Shown one piece after another: positions 13,500 to 25,014 of a stretch of DNA of 64,000 nt. The notes beneath the pieces were generated by a model. That model was not told the origin of the DNA. It worked only from the letters and a program-made list of their open reading frames with translations, and ran no database searches. Each line of letters begins with the position of its first letter. The stretch's first letter is position 1. Source of the stretch: Diplolepis rosae (taxonomy: Eukaryota > Arthropoda > Insecta > Hymenoptera > Diplolepididae); assembly GCA_030998225.1 (NCBI GenBank), contig JAPYXD010000714.1:5890001-5954000 (forward strand), in the 5' to 3' direction. The position numbers and the translations under genes were made by a program.

Positions 13500-15080
13500 A
13501 CGAGGACCCTCCGCCCTCTGTTCATATAATTTTAATTTTTTTTTAGTACCTCAAATGATAATGCATACATATGTGATGTCCATAGGTGGAAAACTTTTCT
13601 CGTTTTATATGTGAATTAAAGGTATACGTCACTTTTCGTTAAGTCACAGCTTTTGCTCTGTACGAGGACCCTCCGCCCTTGGTTCATTTAATTTTAATTT
13701 TTTTTTTTGTACCTCCAATGATAATGAATACATATGTGATGTCCACAGGTGGTAAACGTTTTTCGTTTTATATGTGAATTAACGGTCTAAGTCACTTTTC
13801 GTTAAGTCACAGTTTTTGCTCTGTACGAGGACCCTCCGCCATCCGTACATTCAATTTTAATTCTTTTTGTAATACCTCCAATGATAATGCATACATATGT
13901 GATGTCCATAGGTGGTAAACGTTTTTCGTTTTATATGTGAATTAACGGTCTAAGTCACTTTTCGTTAAGTCACAGTTTTTGCTCTGTACGAGTGCCCTCC
14001 GCGCTAGATACATTCAATTTTGAAAATGTTTTATAGTACATCCAATGATATTGCATACATATATGAAGTCAATAGGTGGTGCACTTTTTTCGTTTTATAT
14101 GTAAATTAACCGTCTAAATCAATTTTCTTTCGGTCCCTTGCAGTTTTTGCTCTATACGAGGGCCCTCCGCGCTCGGTACATTCAATTTTAATTTTTTTTT
14201 TAGTTCCTCCAATGATAATGCATACATATGTGATGTCCATAGGTGGTAAACGTTTTTCGTTTTATATGTGAATTAACGGTCTAAGTCACTTTTCGTTAAG
14301 TCACAGTTTTTGCTCTATACGAGGGCCCTCCGCGCTCGGTACATTCAATTTTAATTTTTTTTTTAGTAACTCCATTGATAATGCATACATATGTGATGTC
14401 AATAGGTGGTGCACTTTTTTCGTTTTATATGTAAATTAACCGTCTAAATCAATTTTCTTTCGGTCCCTTGCAGTTTTTGCTCTATACGAGGGCCCTCCGC
14501 GCTCGGTACATTCAATTTTAATTTTTTTTTTAGTTCCTCCAATGATAATGCATACATATATGAAGTCAATAGGTGGTGCACTTTTTTTGTTTTATATGTG
14601 TATTAACGGTTTAAGTTGCTTTTCATTAGGTCACAGTTTTTGCTCCGTACGAGGGCCCTCCGCGCTCGGTACATTCAATTTTAATTTTTTTTTTAGTAAC
14701 TCCATTGATAATGCATACATATGTGATGTCCATAGGTGGAAAACTTTTCTCGTTTTATATGTGAATTAACGGTCTACGTCACTTTTCGTTAAGTCAGAGC
14801 TTTTGCTCTGTACGAGGGCCCTCCGCCTTAGATAAATTTACTTTTTTTTTTTTTTCAGTTCTTCCAATGATAATGCATACATATGTGATGTCCATAGGTG
14901 GTAAACGTTTTTCGTTTTATATGTGAATTAAAAGTCTAAGTCACTTTTCGTTCGGTCCCTTGCAATTTTGGTTTGTACGTATGCCCTCCACCCTCGATAC
15001 ATTTATTTTTAAGTTTTTTTTAAGTAACACAAATAATAATGCATACATATGTGATGTCCATAGTTGGTCAACTTTTTTCG
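13500..15080. repeat. satellite segment, mixed left-type subtypes
   Basis: About ten monomers: CTCTGTTCATATAA spacer, CCATCCGTAC, GCGCTAGATA with a GAAGTCAATAGG head, and CGCGCTCGGTACATT. A two-monomer combination near 14.10-14.22 kb (TTTCTTTCGGTCCC plus CGCTCGGTAC) returns at about 14.43-14.55 kb. The CGCCTTAGATAAATT plus long T tract monomer at 14823 reappears at 18585 (3762 bp, 23 monomers) together with its TTGGTTTGTACGTATG follower. Confidence 0.8.
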
Positions 15081-15640
15081 TTTTATATGTGAAATAACGG
15101 TCTAAGTCACTTTTCGTTAAGTCACAGTTTTTGCTCTGTACGAGGGCCCTCCGCCCTTGATACAATTAATTTTAATTTTTTTTTGTACCTCCAATGATAA
15201 TGCATACACATGTGTTGTCCATAGGTGGTACACTTTTTTTGCTTTATATGTGAATTAACGGTCTAAGTTGCTTTTCATTAAGTCAGAGTTTTTGCTCTTT
15301 GCGAGGGCCCTCCGCCCTTGATACAATTAAGTTTAATTTTTTTTGTACCTTCAATGATAATGCATACACATGTGATGTCCATAGGTGGTAAACTTTTTTC
15401 GTTTTATATGTAAATTAACCGTCTAAATCAATTTTCGTTCGGTCCCTTGCAGTTTTTGCTCTGTACGAGGGCCCTCCGTCCTAGATAATTTTAATTTAAA
15501 TTTTTTTTTTAAGTACCTCCAATGATAATGCATACATATGTGATGTCCATAGGTGGTAAACCTTTTTCGTTTTATATGTGAATTAACGGCCTAAGTCACT
15601 TTTCGTTAAGTCACAGTTTTTGCTCTGTACGAGGGGCCTC
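15080..15640. repeat. ACAATTAA-spacer block, matched 37.9 kb away
   Basis: Three to four monomers with the spacer ACAATTAATTTTAA or ACAATTAAGTTTAA, the head CACATGTG instead of CATATGTG, CTTTGCGAGGGCCC, and the rare TAGATAATTTTAATTTAAA. The same order occurs at about 53.0-53.46 kb; GATAATT is at 15484 and 53370 (37886 bp, about 231 monomers). Confidence 0.85.
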
Positions 15641-15830
15641 CGCCCTAGATAAATTTACTTTTATTTTTTTTTTCAGTTCTTCCAATGATAATGCATACAT
15701 ATGTGATGTCCATAGGTGGTAAACGTTTTTCGTTTTATATGTGAATTAACGGCCTAAGTCACTTTTCGTTAAGTCACAGTTTTTGCTCTGTACGAGGGGC
15801 CTCCGCCCTAGATAAATTTACTTTTATTTT
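15640..15830. repeat. satellite segment
   Basis: About one monomer with the GAGGGGCCTCCGCCC box and TTTTCAGTTCTTCC end, linking the ACAATTAA block to the following 6-mer repeat. Confidence 0.8.
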
Positions 15831-17790
15831 TTTTTTTTAGTACTTCCAATGATAATGCATACATATGTGATGTCCATAGTTGGTCAACTTTTCTCGTTTT
15901 ATATGTGAATTACCGGTCTACGTCACTTTTCGTTAAGTCACAGCTTTTGCTCTGTACGAGGGCCCTCCGCCCTAGATAAATTTACTTTTATTTTTTTTTT
16001 CAGTTCTTCCAATGATAATGCATACATATGTGATGTCCATAGGTGGTAAACGTTTTTCGTTTTATATGTGAATTAACGGGCTAAGTCTCTTTTCGTTAAG
16101 TCACTGTTTTTGATCTGTACGAGGACCCTCCGCCCTCGGTTCATTTAATTTTAATTTTTTTTTTAGTAACTCAAATAATAATGCATACATATGTGATGTC
16201 CATAGGTGGGAAACGCTTTATCGTTTTATATGTGAACTAACGGTCTAAGTCACTTTTCGTTAAGTCACAGTTTTTGCTCTGTACGAGTGCCCTCCGCGCT
16301 AGATACATTCAATTTTTAAAATGTTTTATAGTACATCCAATGATATTGCATACATATATGAAGTCAATAGGTGGTGCACTTTTTTTGTTTTATATGTGAA
16401 TTAACGGTTTAAGTTGCTTTTCATTAGGTCACAGTTTTTGCTCCGTACGAGGGCCCTCCGCGCTCGGTACATTCAATTTTAATTTTTTTTTTAGTAACTC
16501 CATTGATAATGCATACATATGTGATGTCAATAGGTGGTACACTTTTTTCGTTTTATATGTGAATTAACGGTCTAAGTCACTTTTCGTTAAGTCACAGTTT
16601 TTGCTCTGTACGAGTGCCCTCCGCGCTAGATACATTCAATTTTGAAAATGTTTTATAGTACATCCAATGATATTGCATACATATATGAAGTCAATAGGTG
16701 GTGCACTTTTTTCGTTTTATATGTAAATTAACGGTTTAAGTTGCTTTTCATTAGGTCACAGTTTTTGCTCAGTACGAGGGCCCTCCGCGCTCGGTAATTT
16801 TAATTTAAATTTTTTTTTTAGTACTTCCAATGATAATGCATACATATGTGATGTCCATAGTTGGTCAACTTTTCTCGTTTTATATGTGAATTAACGGTCT
16901 ACGTCTCTTTTCGTTAAGTCACAGCTTTTGCTCTGTACGAGGGCCCTCCGCCCTAGATAAATTTACTTTTATTTTTTTTTTCAGTTCTTCCAATGATAAT
17001 GCATACATATGTGATGTCCATAGGTGGTAAACGTTTTTCGTTTTATATGTGAATTAACGGGCTAAGTCTCTTTTCGTTAAGTCACTGTTTTTGATCTGTA
17101 CGAGGACCCTCCGCCCTCGGTTCATTTAATTTTAATTTTTTTTTTAGTAACTCAAATAATAATGCATACATATGTGATGTCCATAGGTGGGAAACGCTTT
17201 ATCGTTTTATATGTGAACTAACGGTCTAAGTCACTTTTCGTTAAGTCACAGTTTTTGCTCTGTACGAGTGCCCTCCGCGCTAGATACATTCAATTTTTAA
17301 AATGTTTTATAGTACATCCAATGATATTGCATACATATATGAAGTCAATAGGTGGTGCACTTTTTTTGTTTTATATGTGAATTAACGGTTTAAGTTGCTT
17401 TTCATTAGGTCACAGTTTTTGCTCCGTACGAGGGCCCTCCGCGCTCGGTACATTCAATTTTAATTTTTTTTTTAGTAACTCCATTGATAATGCATACATA
17501 TGTGATGTCAATAGGTGGTGCACTTTTTTCGTTTTATATGTGAATTAACGGTCTAAGTCACTTTTCGTTAAGTCACAGTTTTTGCTCTGTACGAGTGCCC
17601 TCCGCGCTAGATACATTCAATTTTGAAAATGTTTTATAGTACATCCAATGATATTGCATACATATATGAAGTCAATAGGTGGTGCACTTTTTTTGTTTTA
17701 TATGTGAATTAACGGTTTAAGTTGCTTTTCGTTAAGTCACAGTTTTTGCTCAGTACGAGGGCCCTCCGCGCTCGGTACATTCAATTTTAA
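15830..17790. repeat. 6-mer higher-order repeat, two tandem copies (981 bp)
   Basis: Copy 1 is about 15830-16810 and copy 2 about 16811-17790. The rare word AAACGCTTTATCG is at 16211 and 17192 (981 bp, 6 x 163.5). The GCTCAGTACGAGGG variant that ends each unit is near 16766 and 17747. Inside the unit the order is: AGTTGGTCAAC head, TTTTCAGTTCTTCC, TGATCTGTACGAGG / CGGTTCATT, AACTCAAATAATAATGC, GCGCTAGATA with a TTTTTAAAATG spacer, CGCTCGGTACATT. Copies differ only at scattered positions by eye (for example ACCGG versus ACGG after GAATT), so this duplication is recent. Confidence 0.88.
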
Positions 17791-18429
17791 TTTTTTTTTT
17801 AGTAACTCCAATGATAATGCATACATATGTGATGTCAATAGGTGGTGCACTTTTTTCGTTTTATATGTAAATTAACCGTCTAAATCAATTTTCGTTCGGT
17901 CCCTTGCAGTTTTTGCTCTATACGAGGGCCCTTCGCCCAAGATAAATTTAATTTAAATTTTTTTTTTAGTACCTCCAATGATAATGCATACATATGTGAT
18001 GTCCATATGTGGTAAACTTTTTTCGTTTTATATGTGAACTAACGGTCTAAGTCACTTTTCGTTAAGTCACAGTTTTTGCTCTGTACGAGTGCCCTCCGCG
18101 CTAGATACATTCAATTTTGAAAATGTTTTATAGTACATCCAATGATATTGCATACATATATGAAGTCAATAGGTGGTGCACTTTTTTTGTTTTATATGTG
18201 AATTAACGGTTTAAGTTGCTTTTCATTAGGTCACAGTTTTTGCTCCGTACGAGGGCCCTCCGCGCTCGGTACATTCAATTTTAATTTTTTTTTTAGTAAC
18301 TCCAATGATAATGCATACATATGTGATGTCCATAGGTGGTAAATGTTTTTCTTTTTATATGTGAATTAACGCTCTAAGTCACTTTTCGTTAAGTCACTGT
18401 TTTTGCTCTGTACGAGGACCCTCCGCCCT
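17790..18429. repeat. satellite segment
   Basis: About four monomers: CTATACGAGGGCCCTTCG, GCGCTAGATA with GAAGTCAATAGG, CGCTCGGTACATT, then entry into the CTCTGTTCATATAA monomer that opens block B. Confidence 0.8.
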
Positions 18430-20060
18430 CTGTTCATATAATTTTAATTTTTTTTTAGTACCTCAAATGATAATGCATACATATGTGATGTCCATAGGTG
18501 GAAAACTTTTCTCGTTTTATATGTGAATTAACGGTCTACGTCACTTTTCGTTAAGTCAGAGCTTTTGCTCTGTACGAGGGCCCTCCGCCTTAGATAAATT
18601 TACTTTTTTTTTTTTTTCAGTTCTTCCAATGATAATGCATACATATGTGATGTCCATAGGTGGAAAACGTTTTTCGTTTTATATGTGAATTAAAAGTCTA
18701 AGTCACTTTTCGTTCGGTCCCTTGCAATTTTGGTTTGTACGTATGCCCTCCACCCTCGATACATTTATTTTTAAGTTTTTTTTTAGTAACACAAATAATA
18801 ATGCATACATATGTGATGTCCATAGGTGGAAAACTTTTCTCGTTTTATATGTGAATTACCGGTCTACGTCACTTTTCGTTAAGTCACAGCTTTTGCTCTG
18901 TACGAGGGCCCTCCGCCCTAGATAAATTTTTTTTTTTTTTTTTTTTTTAGTACTTCCAATGATAATGTATACATATGTGATGTCCATAGGTGGTAAACGT
19001 TTTTCGTTTTATATGTGAATTAACGGGCTAAGTCACTTTTCGTTAAGTCACTGTTTTTGATCTGTACGAGGACCCTCCGCCCTCGGTTCATTTAATTTTA
19101 ATTTTTTTTTTAGTAACACAAATAATAATGCATACATATGTGATGTCCATAGGTGGAAAACTTTTCTCGTTTTATATGTGAATTAACGGTCTACGTCACT
19201 TTTCGTTAAGTCACAGCTTTTGATCTGTACGAGGGCCCTCCGCCCTAGATAAATTTACTTTTATTTTTTTTTTCAGTTCTTCCAATGATAATGCATACAT
19301 ATGTGATGTCCATAGGTGGTAAACGTTTTTCGTATTATATGTGAATTAACGGGCTAAGTCACTTTTCGTTAAGTCACTGTTTTTGATCTGTACGAGGACC
19401 CTCCGCCCTCGGTTCATTTAATTTTAATTTTTTTTTTAGTAACACAAATAATAATGCATACATATGTGATGTCCATAGGTGGAAAACTTTTCTCGTTTTA
19501 TATGTGAATTAACGGTCTACGTCACTTTTCGTTAAGTCACAGTTTTTGCTCTGTACGAGGGCCCTCCGCCCTAGATAAATTTACTTTTATTTTTTTTTTT
19601 AGTACTTCCAATGATAATGCATACATATGTGATGTCCATAGTTGGTCAACTTTTTTCGTTTTATTTGTGAATTAACGGGCTAAGTCACTTTTCGTTAAGT
19701 CACAGTTTTTGCTCTGTACGAGGGCCCTCCGCCCTAGATAAATTTAGTTTTATTTTTTTTTTTAGTACTTCCAATGATAATGCATACATATGTGATGTCC
19801 ATAGTTGGTCAACTTTTTTCGTTTTATTTGTGAATTAACGGGCTAAGTGACTTTTCGTTAAGTCACTGTTTTTGCTCTGTACGAGGACCCTCCGCCCTCG
19901 GTTCATTTAATTTTAATTTTTTTTTTAGTACCTCCAATGATAATGAATACAAATGTGATGTCCACAGGTGGTAAACGTTTTTCGTTTTATATGTGAATTA
20001 ACGGTCTAAGTCACTTTTCGTAAAGTCACAGTCTTTGCTCTGTACGAGGGCCCTCCGCCC
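18429..20060. repeat. segmental duplication block B, copy 1
   Basis: Matches about 28251-29560. TCTGTTCATA is at 18429 and 28251 (9822), TAACACAAAT at 19113 and 28936 (9823). Then a dimer (about 19113-19440) is present here and absent from the partner, so the offset falls to 9495 (GGCTAAGTGA at 19841 and 29336; CGTAAAG at 20019 and 29513). The open frame at 18722-18925 recurs at 28545-28748 only because the block is duplicated. Confidence 0.86.
18927..18948 (+). repeat. T22 homopolymer in the monomer spacer
   Basis: The longest T run I found in the window. It replaces the usual TTTACTTTTATT spacer followed by about ten T, so the interrupting A and C bases are gone. The block B partner has T21 at 28750-28770. 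Confidence 0.9.
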
Positions 20061-20350
20061 TAGATAAATTTACTTTTATTTTTTTTTTTAGTACTTTCAA
20101 TGATAATGCATACATATGTGATGTCCACAGTTGGTCAACTTTTTTCGTTTTATTTGTGAATTAACGGGCTAAGTGACTTTTCGTTAAGTCACTGTTTTTG
20201 CTCTGTACGAGGACCCTCCGCCCTCGGTTCATTTAATTTTAAATTTTTTTTTAGTACCTCCAATAATAATGAATACATATGTGATGTCCACAGGTGGTAA
20301 ACGTTTTTCGTTTTATATGTGAATTAACGGTCTAAGTCACTTTTCGTTAA

Positions 20351-20370
20351 GTCTCCCTTTTATTGCTCTG
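20351..20370. other. locally altered TAAGTCAC / TTTGCTC junction
   Basis: Here GTCTCCCTTTTATTGCTCTG stands where most monomers have GTCACAGTTTTTGCTCTG, a small cluster of changes with a two-base length gain. I saw it only here. Confidence 0.65.
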
Positions 20371-20430
20371 TACGAGGGCCCTCCGCCCAAGATACATTCA
20401 ATTTTGAAAATGTTTTATAGTACTTCCAAT

Positions 20431-20454
20431 GATATCACATACATATGTGATATC
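20431..20454. repeat. 24-bp perfect inverted repeat in a monomer variant
   Basis: Arms GATATCACAT and its complement around ACAT. The host monomer has the GCCCAAGATAC GC-box variant, which accompanies the hairpin at three other sites. Confidence 0.85.
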
Positions 20455-22399
20455 CATAGGTGGTAAACTTTTTTCGTTTTATATGTAAATGAACCGTCTA
20501 AGTCAATTTTCGTCCCACCCTTGCAGTTTTTGCTCTGTACGAGGACCCTCCGCCCTCGGTTCATTTAATTTTAATTTTTTTTTTAGTACCTCCAATGATA
20601 ATGAATACATATGTGATGTCCACAGGTCGTAAACGTTTTTCGTTTTATATGTGAATTAACGGTCTAAATCACTTTTCGTTAAGGCACAGTTTTTGCTCTG
20701 TACGAGGACCCTCCGCCATCCGTACATTCAATTTTAATTCTTTTTGTAATACCTCCAATGATAATGCATACATATGTGATGTCCATAGGTGGTAAACGTT
20801 TTTCGTTTTATTAGTGAATTAACGGTCTAAGTCACTTTTCGTTAAGTCACAGTTTTTGCTCTGTACGAGTGCCCTCCGCGCTAGATACATTCAATTTTGA
20901 AAATGTTTTATAGTACATCCAATGATATTGCATACATATATGATATCCATAGGTGGTAAACTTTTTTCGTTTTATATGTTAATGAACCGTCTAAGTCAAT
21001 TTTCGTCCCACCCTTGCAGTTTTTGCTCTATACGAGGGCCCTCCGCGCTCGGTACATTCAATTTTAATTTTTTTTTTAGTTCCTCCAATGATAATGCATA
21101 CATATGTGATGTCAATAGGTGGTGCACTTTTTTCGTTTTATATGTAAATTAACCGTCTAAATCAATTTTCTTTCGGTCCCTTGCAGTTTTTGCTCTATAC
21201 GAGGGCCCTCCGCGCTCGGTACATTCAATTTTAATTTTTTTTTTAGTTCCTCCAATGATAATGCATACATATGTGATGTCCATAGGTGGTAAACGTTTTT
21301 CGTTTTATATGTGAATTAACGGTCTAAGTCACTTTTCGTTAAGTCACAGTTTTTGCTCTTTGCGAGGTCCCTCCGCACTTGATAAATTTAATTTTAATTC
21401 TTTTTGTAATACCTCCAATGATAATGCATACATATGTGATGTCCATAGTTGGTCAACTTTTCTCGTTTTATATGTGAATTAACGGTCTAAGTCACTTTTC
21501 GTTAAGTCACTGTTTTTGCTCTGTACGAGGACCCTCCGCCCTCGGTTCATTTAATTGTAATTTTTTTTTTAGTACCTCCAATGATAATGAATACATATGT
21601 GATGTCCACAGGTGGTAAACGTTTTTCGTTTTATATGTGAATTAACGGTCTAAGTCACTTTTCGTAAAGTCACAGTTTTTGCTCTGTACGAGGGCCCTCC
21701 GCCCTAGATAAATTTACTTTTATTTTTTTTTTTTAGTACTTCCAATGATAATGCATACATATGTGATGTCCATAGTTGGTCAACTTTTTTCGTTTTATTT
21801 GTGAATTAACGGGCTAAGTGACTTTTCGTTAAGTCACTGTTTTTGCTCTGTACGAGGACCCTCCGCCCTCGGTTCATTTAATTGTAATTTTTTTTTTAGT
21901 ACCTCCAATGATAATGAATACATATGTGATGTCCACAGGTGGTAAACGTTTTTCGTTTTATATGTGAATTAACGGTCTAAGTCACTTTTCGTAAAGTCAC
22001 AGTTTTTGCTCTGTACGAGGGCCCTCCGCCCTAGATAAATTTACTTTTATTTTTTTTTTTAGTACTTCCAATGATAATGCATACATATGTGATGTCCATA
22101 GTTGGTCAACTTTTTTCGTTTTATTTGTGAATTAACGGGCTAAGTCACTTTTCGTTAAGTCACAGTTTTTGCTCTGTACGAGGGCCCTCCGCCCTAGATA
22201 AATTTACTTTTATTTTTTTTTTTAGTACTTCCAATGATAATGCATACATATGTGATGTCAATAGTTGGTCAACTTTTTTCGTTTTATTTGTGAATTAACG
22301 GGCTCAGTCACTTTTCGTTAAGTCACAGTTTTTGCTCTGTACGAGTGCCCTCCGCCCAAGATACATTCAATTTTGAAAATGTTTTATAGTACTTCCAAT

Positions 22400-22423
22400 G
22401 ATATCACATACATATGTGATATC
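22400..22423. repeat. 24-bp perfect inverted repeat (9-mer copy 1)
   Basis: Same arms and loop as at 20431-20454. Confidence 0.85.
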
Positions 22424-23874
22424 CATAGGTGGTAATCTTTTTTCGTTTTATATGTAAATGAACCGTCTAAGTCAATTTTCGTCCCACCCTTGCAGTTTTT
22501 GCTCTGTAAGAGGGCCCTCCCCCCCGATACATTTAAATTTAATTTTATTTTAGTACCTCCAATAATAGTGCATACATATGTGATGTATATAGGTTGTACA
22601 CTTTTTTCGTTTTATATGTGAATTAACGCTCTAAGTCACTTTCCGTTAAGTCACTGTTTTTGCTCTGTACGAGGACCCTCCGCCCTCGGTTCATTTAATT
22701 TTAATTTTTTTTTTAGTACCTCCAATGATAATGAATACATATGTGATGTCCACAGGTCGTAAACGTTTTTCGTTTTATATGTGAATTAACGGTCTAAGTC
22801 ACTTTTCGTTAAGTCACAGTTTTTGCTCTGTACGAGGACCCTCCGCCATCCGTACATTCAATTTTAATTCTTTTTGTAATACCTCCAATGATAATGCATA
22901 CATATGTGATGTCCATAGGTGGTAAACGTTTTTCGTTTTATATGTGAATTAACGGTCTAAGTCACTTTTCGTTAAGTCACAGTTTTTGCTCTGTACGAGT
23001 GCCCTCCTCCCTAGATACATTCAATTTTGAATATGTTTTATAGTACATCCAATGATATTGCATACATATATGAAGACAATAGGTGGTGCACTTTTTTCGT
23101 TTTATATGTAAATTAACCGTCTAAATAAATTCTCGTTCGGTCCCTTGCAGTTTTTGCTCTATACGAGGGCCCTTCGCCCTAGATAAATTTAATTTAAATT
23201 TTTTTTTTAGTACCTCCAATAATAATGCATACATATGTAATGTCCATAGGTGGTAAACGTTTTTCGTTTTATATGTGAATTAACGGTCTAAGTCACTTTT
23301 CGTTAAGTCACAGTTTTTGCTCTGTACGAGTGCCCTCCGCGCTAGATACATTCAATTTTGAAAATGTTTTATAGTACATCCAATGATATTGCATACATAT
23401 ATGAAGTCAATAGGTGGTGCACTTTTTTTGTTTTATATGTGAATTAACGGTTTAAGTTGCTTTTCATTAGGTCACAGTTTTTGCTCCGTACGAGGGCCCT
23501 CCGCGCTCGGTACATTCAATTTTAATTTTTTTTTTAGTACCTCCAATGATAATGCATACATATGTGATGTCCATAGTTGGTAAACTTTTTTCGTTTTATA
23601 TGTGAATTAACGGTCTAAGTGACTTTTCGTTAAGTCACTGTTTTTGCTCTGTACGAGGACCCTCCGCCCTCGGTTCATTTAATTTTAATTTTTTTTTTAG
23701 TACCTCCAATGATAATGAATACATATGTGATGTCCACAGGTGGTAAACGTTTTTCGTTTTATATGTGAATTAACGGTCTAAGTCACTTTTCGTTAAGTCA
23801 CAGTTTTTGCTCTGTACGAGTGCCCTCCGCCCAAGATACATTCAATTTTGAAAATGTTTTATAGTACTTCCAAT

Positions 23875-23898
23875 GATATCACATTCATATGTGATATC
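23875..23898. repeat. 24-bp inverted repeat with changed loop (9-mer copy 2)
   Basis: The arms GATATCACAT and complement are intact while the loop reads TCAT instead of ACAT. The substitution falls in the loop, not in the stem. Confidence 0.85.
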
Positions 23899-25014
23899 CA
23901 TAGGTGGTAAACTTTTTTCGTTTTATATGTAAATGAACCGTCTAAGTCAATTTTCGTCCCACCCTTGCAGTTTTTGCTCTGTAAGAGGGCCCTCCCCCCG
24001 ATACATTTAAATTTAATTTTATTTTAGTACCTCCAATAATAGTGCATACATATGTGATGTATATAGGTTGTACACTTTTTTCGTTTTATATGTGAATTAA
24101 CGCTCTAAGTCACTTTCCGTTAAGTCACTGTTTTTGCTCTGTACGAGGACCCTCCGCCCTCGGTTCATTTAATTTTAATTTTTTTTTTAGTACCTCCAAT
24201 GATAATGAATACATATGTGATGTCCACAGGTCGTAAACGTTTTTCGTTTTATATGTGAATTAACGGTCTAAGTCACTTTTCGTTAAGTCACAGTTTTTGC
24301 TCTGTACGAGGACCCTCCGCCATCCGTACATTCAATTTTAATTCTTTTTGTAATACCTCCAATGATAATGCATACATATGTGATGTCCATAGGTGGTAAA
24401 CGTTTTTCGTTTTATATGTGAATTAACGGTCTAAGTCACTTTTCGTTAAGTCACAGTTTTTGCTCTGTACGAGTGCCCTCCTCCCTAGATACATTCAATT
24501 TTGAATATGTTTTATAGTACATCCAATGATATTGCATACATATATGAAGACAATAGGTGGTGCACTTTTTTCGTTTTATATGTAAATTAACCGTCTAAAT
24601 AAATTCTCGTTCGGTCCCTTGCAGTTTTTGCTCTATACGAGGGCCCTTCGCCCTAGATAAATTTAATTTAAATTTTTTTTTTAGTACCTCCAATAATAAT
24701 GCATACATATGTGATGTCCATAGGTGGTAAACGTTTTTCGTTTTATATGTGAATTAACGGTCTAAGTCACTTTTCGTTAAGTCACAGTTTTTGCTCTGTA
24801 CGAGTGCCCTCCGCGCTAGATACATTCAATTTTGAAAATGTTTTATAGTACATCCAATGATATTGCATACATATATGAAGTCAATAGGTGGTGCACTTTT
24901 TTTGTTTTATATGTGAATTAACGGTTTAAGTTGCTTTTCATTAGGTCACAGTTTTTGCTCCGTACGAGGGCCCTCCGCGCTCGGTACATTCAATTTTAAT
25001 TTTTTTTTTAGTAA

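Larger units (their letters stand above)
8530..13500. repeat. segmental duplication block A, copy 2
   Basis: Partner of 1826-6960. The two copies share rare features, such as GATAAAGCAAACACATG (1951 and 8655), CGCGCAAAG and GTGATGTTCAT, and differ at few positions per monomer by eye. Differences are clustered. At 12360-12530 one CCATCCGTAC monomer stands where copy 1 has two other monomers (about 5650-5990). At 8980-9001 there is a local substitution cluster. Near 9980-10040 the head differs from that at 3280-3330. Clustered differences suit conversion better than a uniform clock. Confidence 0.88.
20060..22300. repeat. satellite segment, mixed left-type subtypes
   Basis: About 14 monomers. 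It includes the GCCCAAGATAC monomer at about 20391 that carries the hairpin variant, CCATCCGTAC and GCGCTAGATA monomers, and a tandem dimer marked by the rare TTTAATTGTAA spacer (CTCGGTTCAT at 21541 and 21869, 328 bp). The TAAGTGACTTTTCG and CGTAAAGTCAC variants alternate through 21.6-22.0 kb. Confidence 0.8.
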
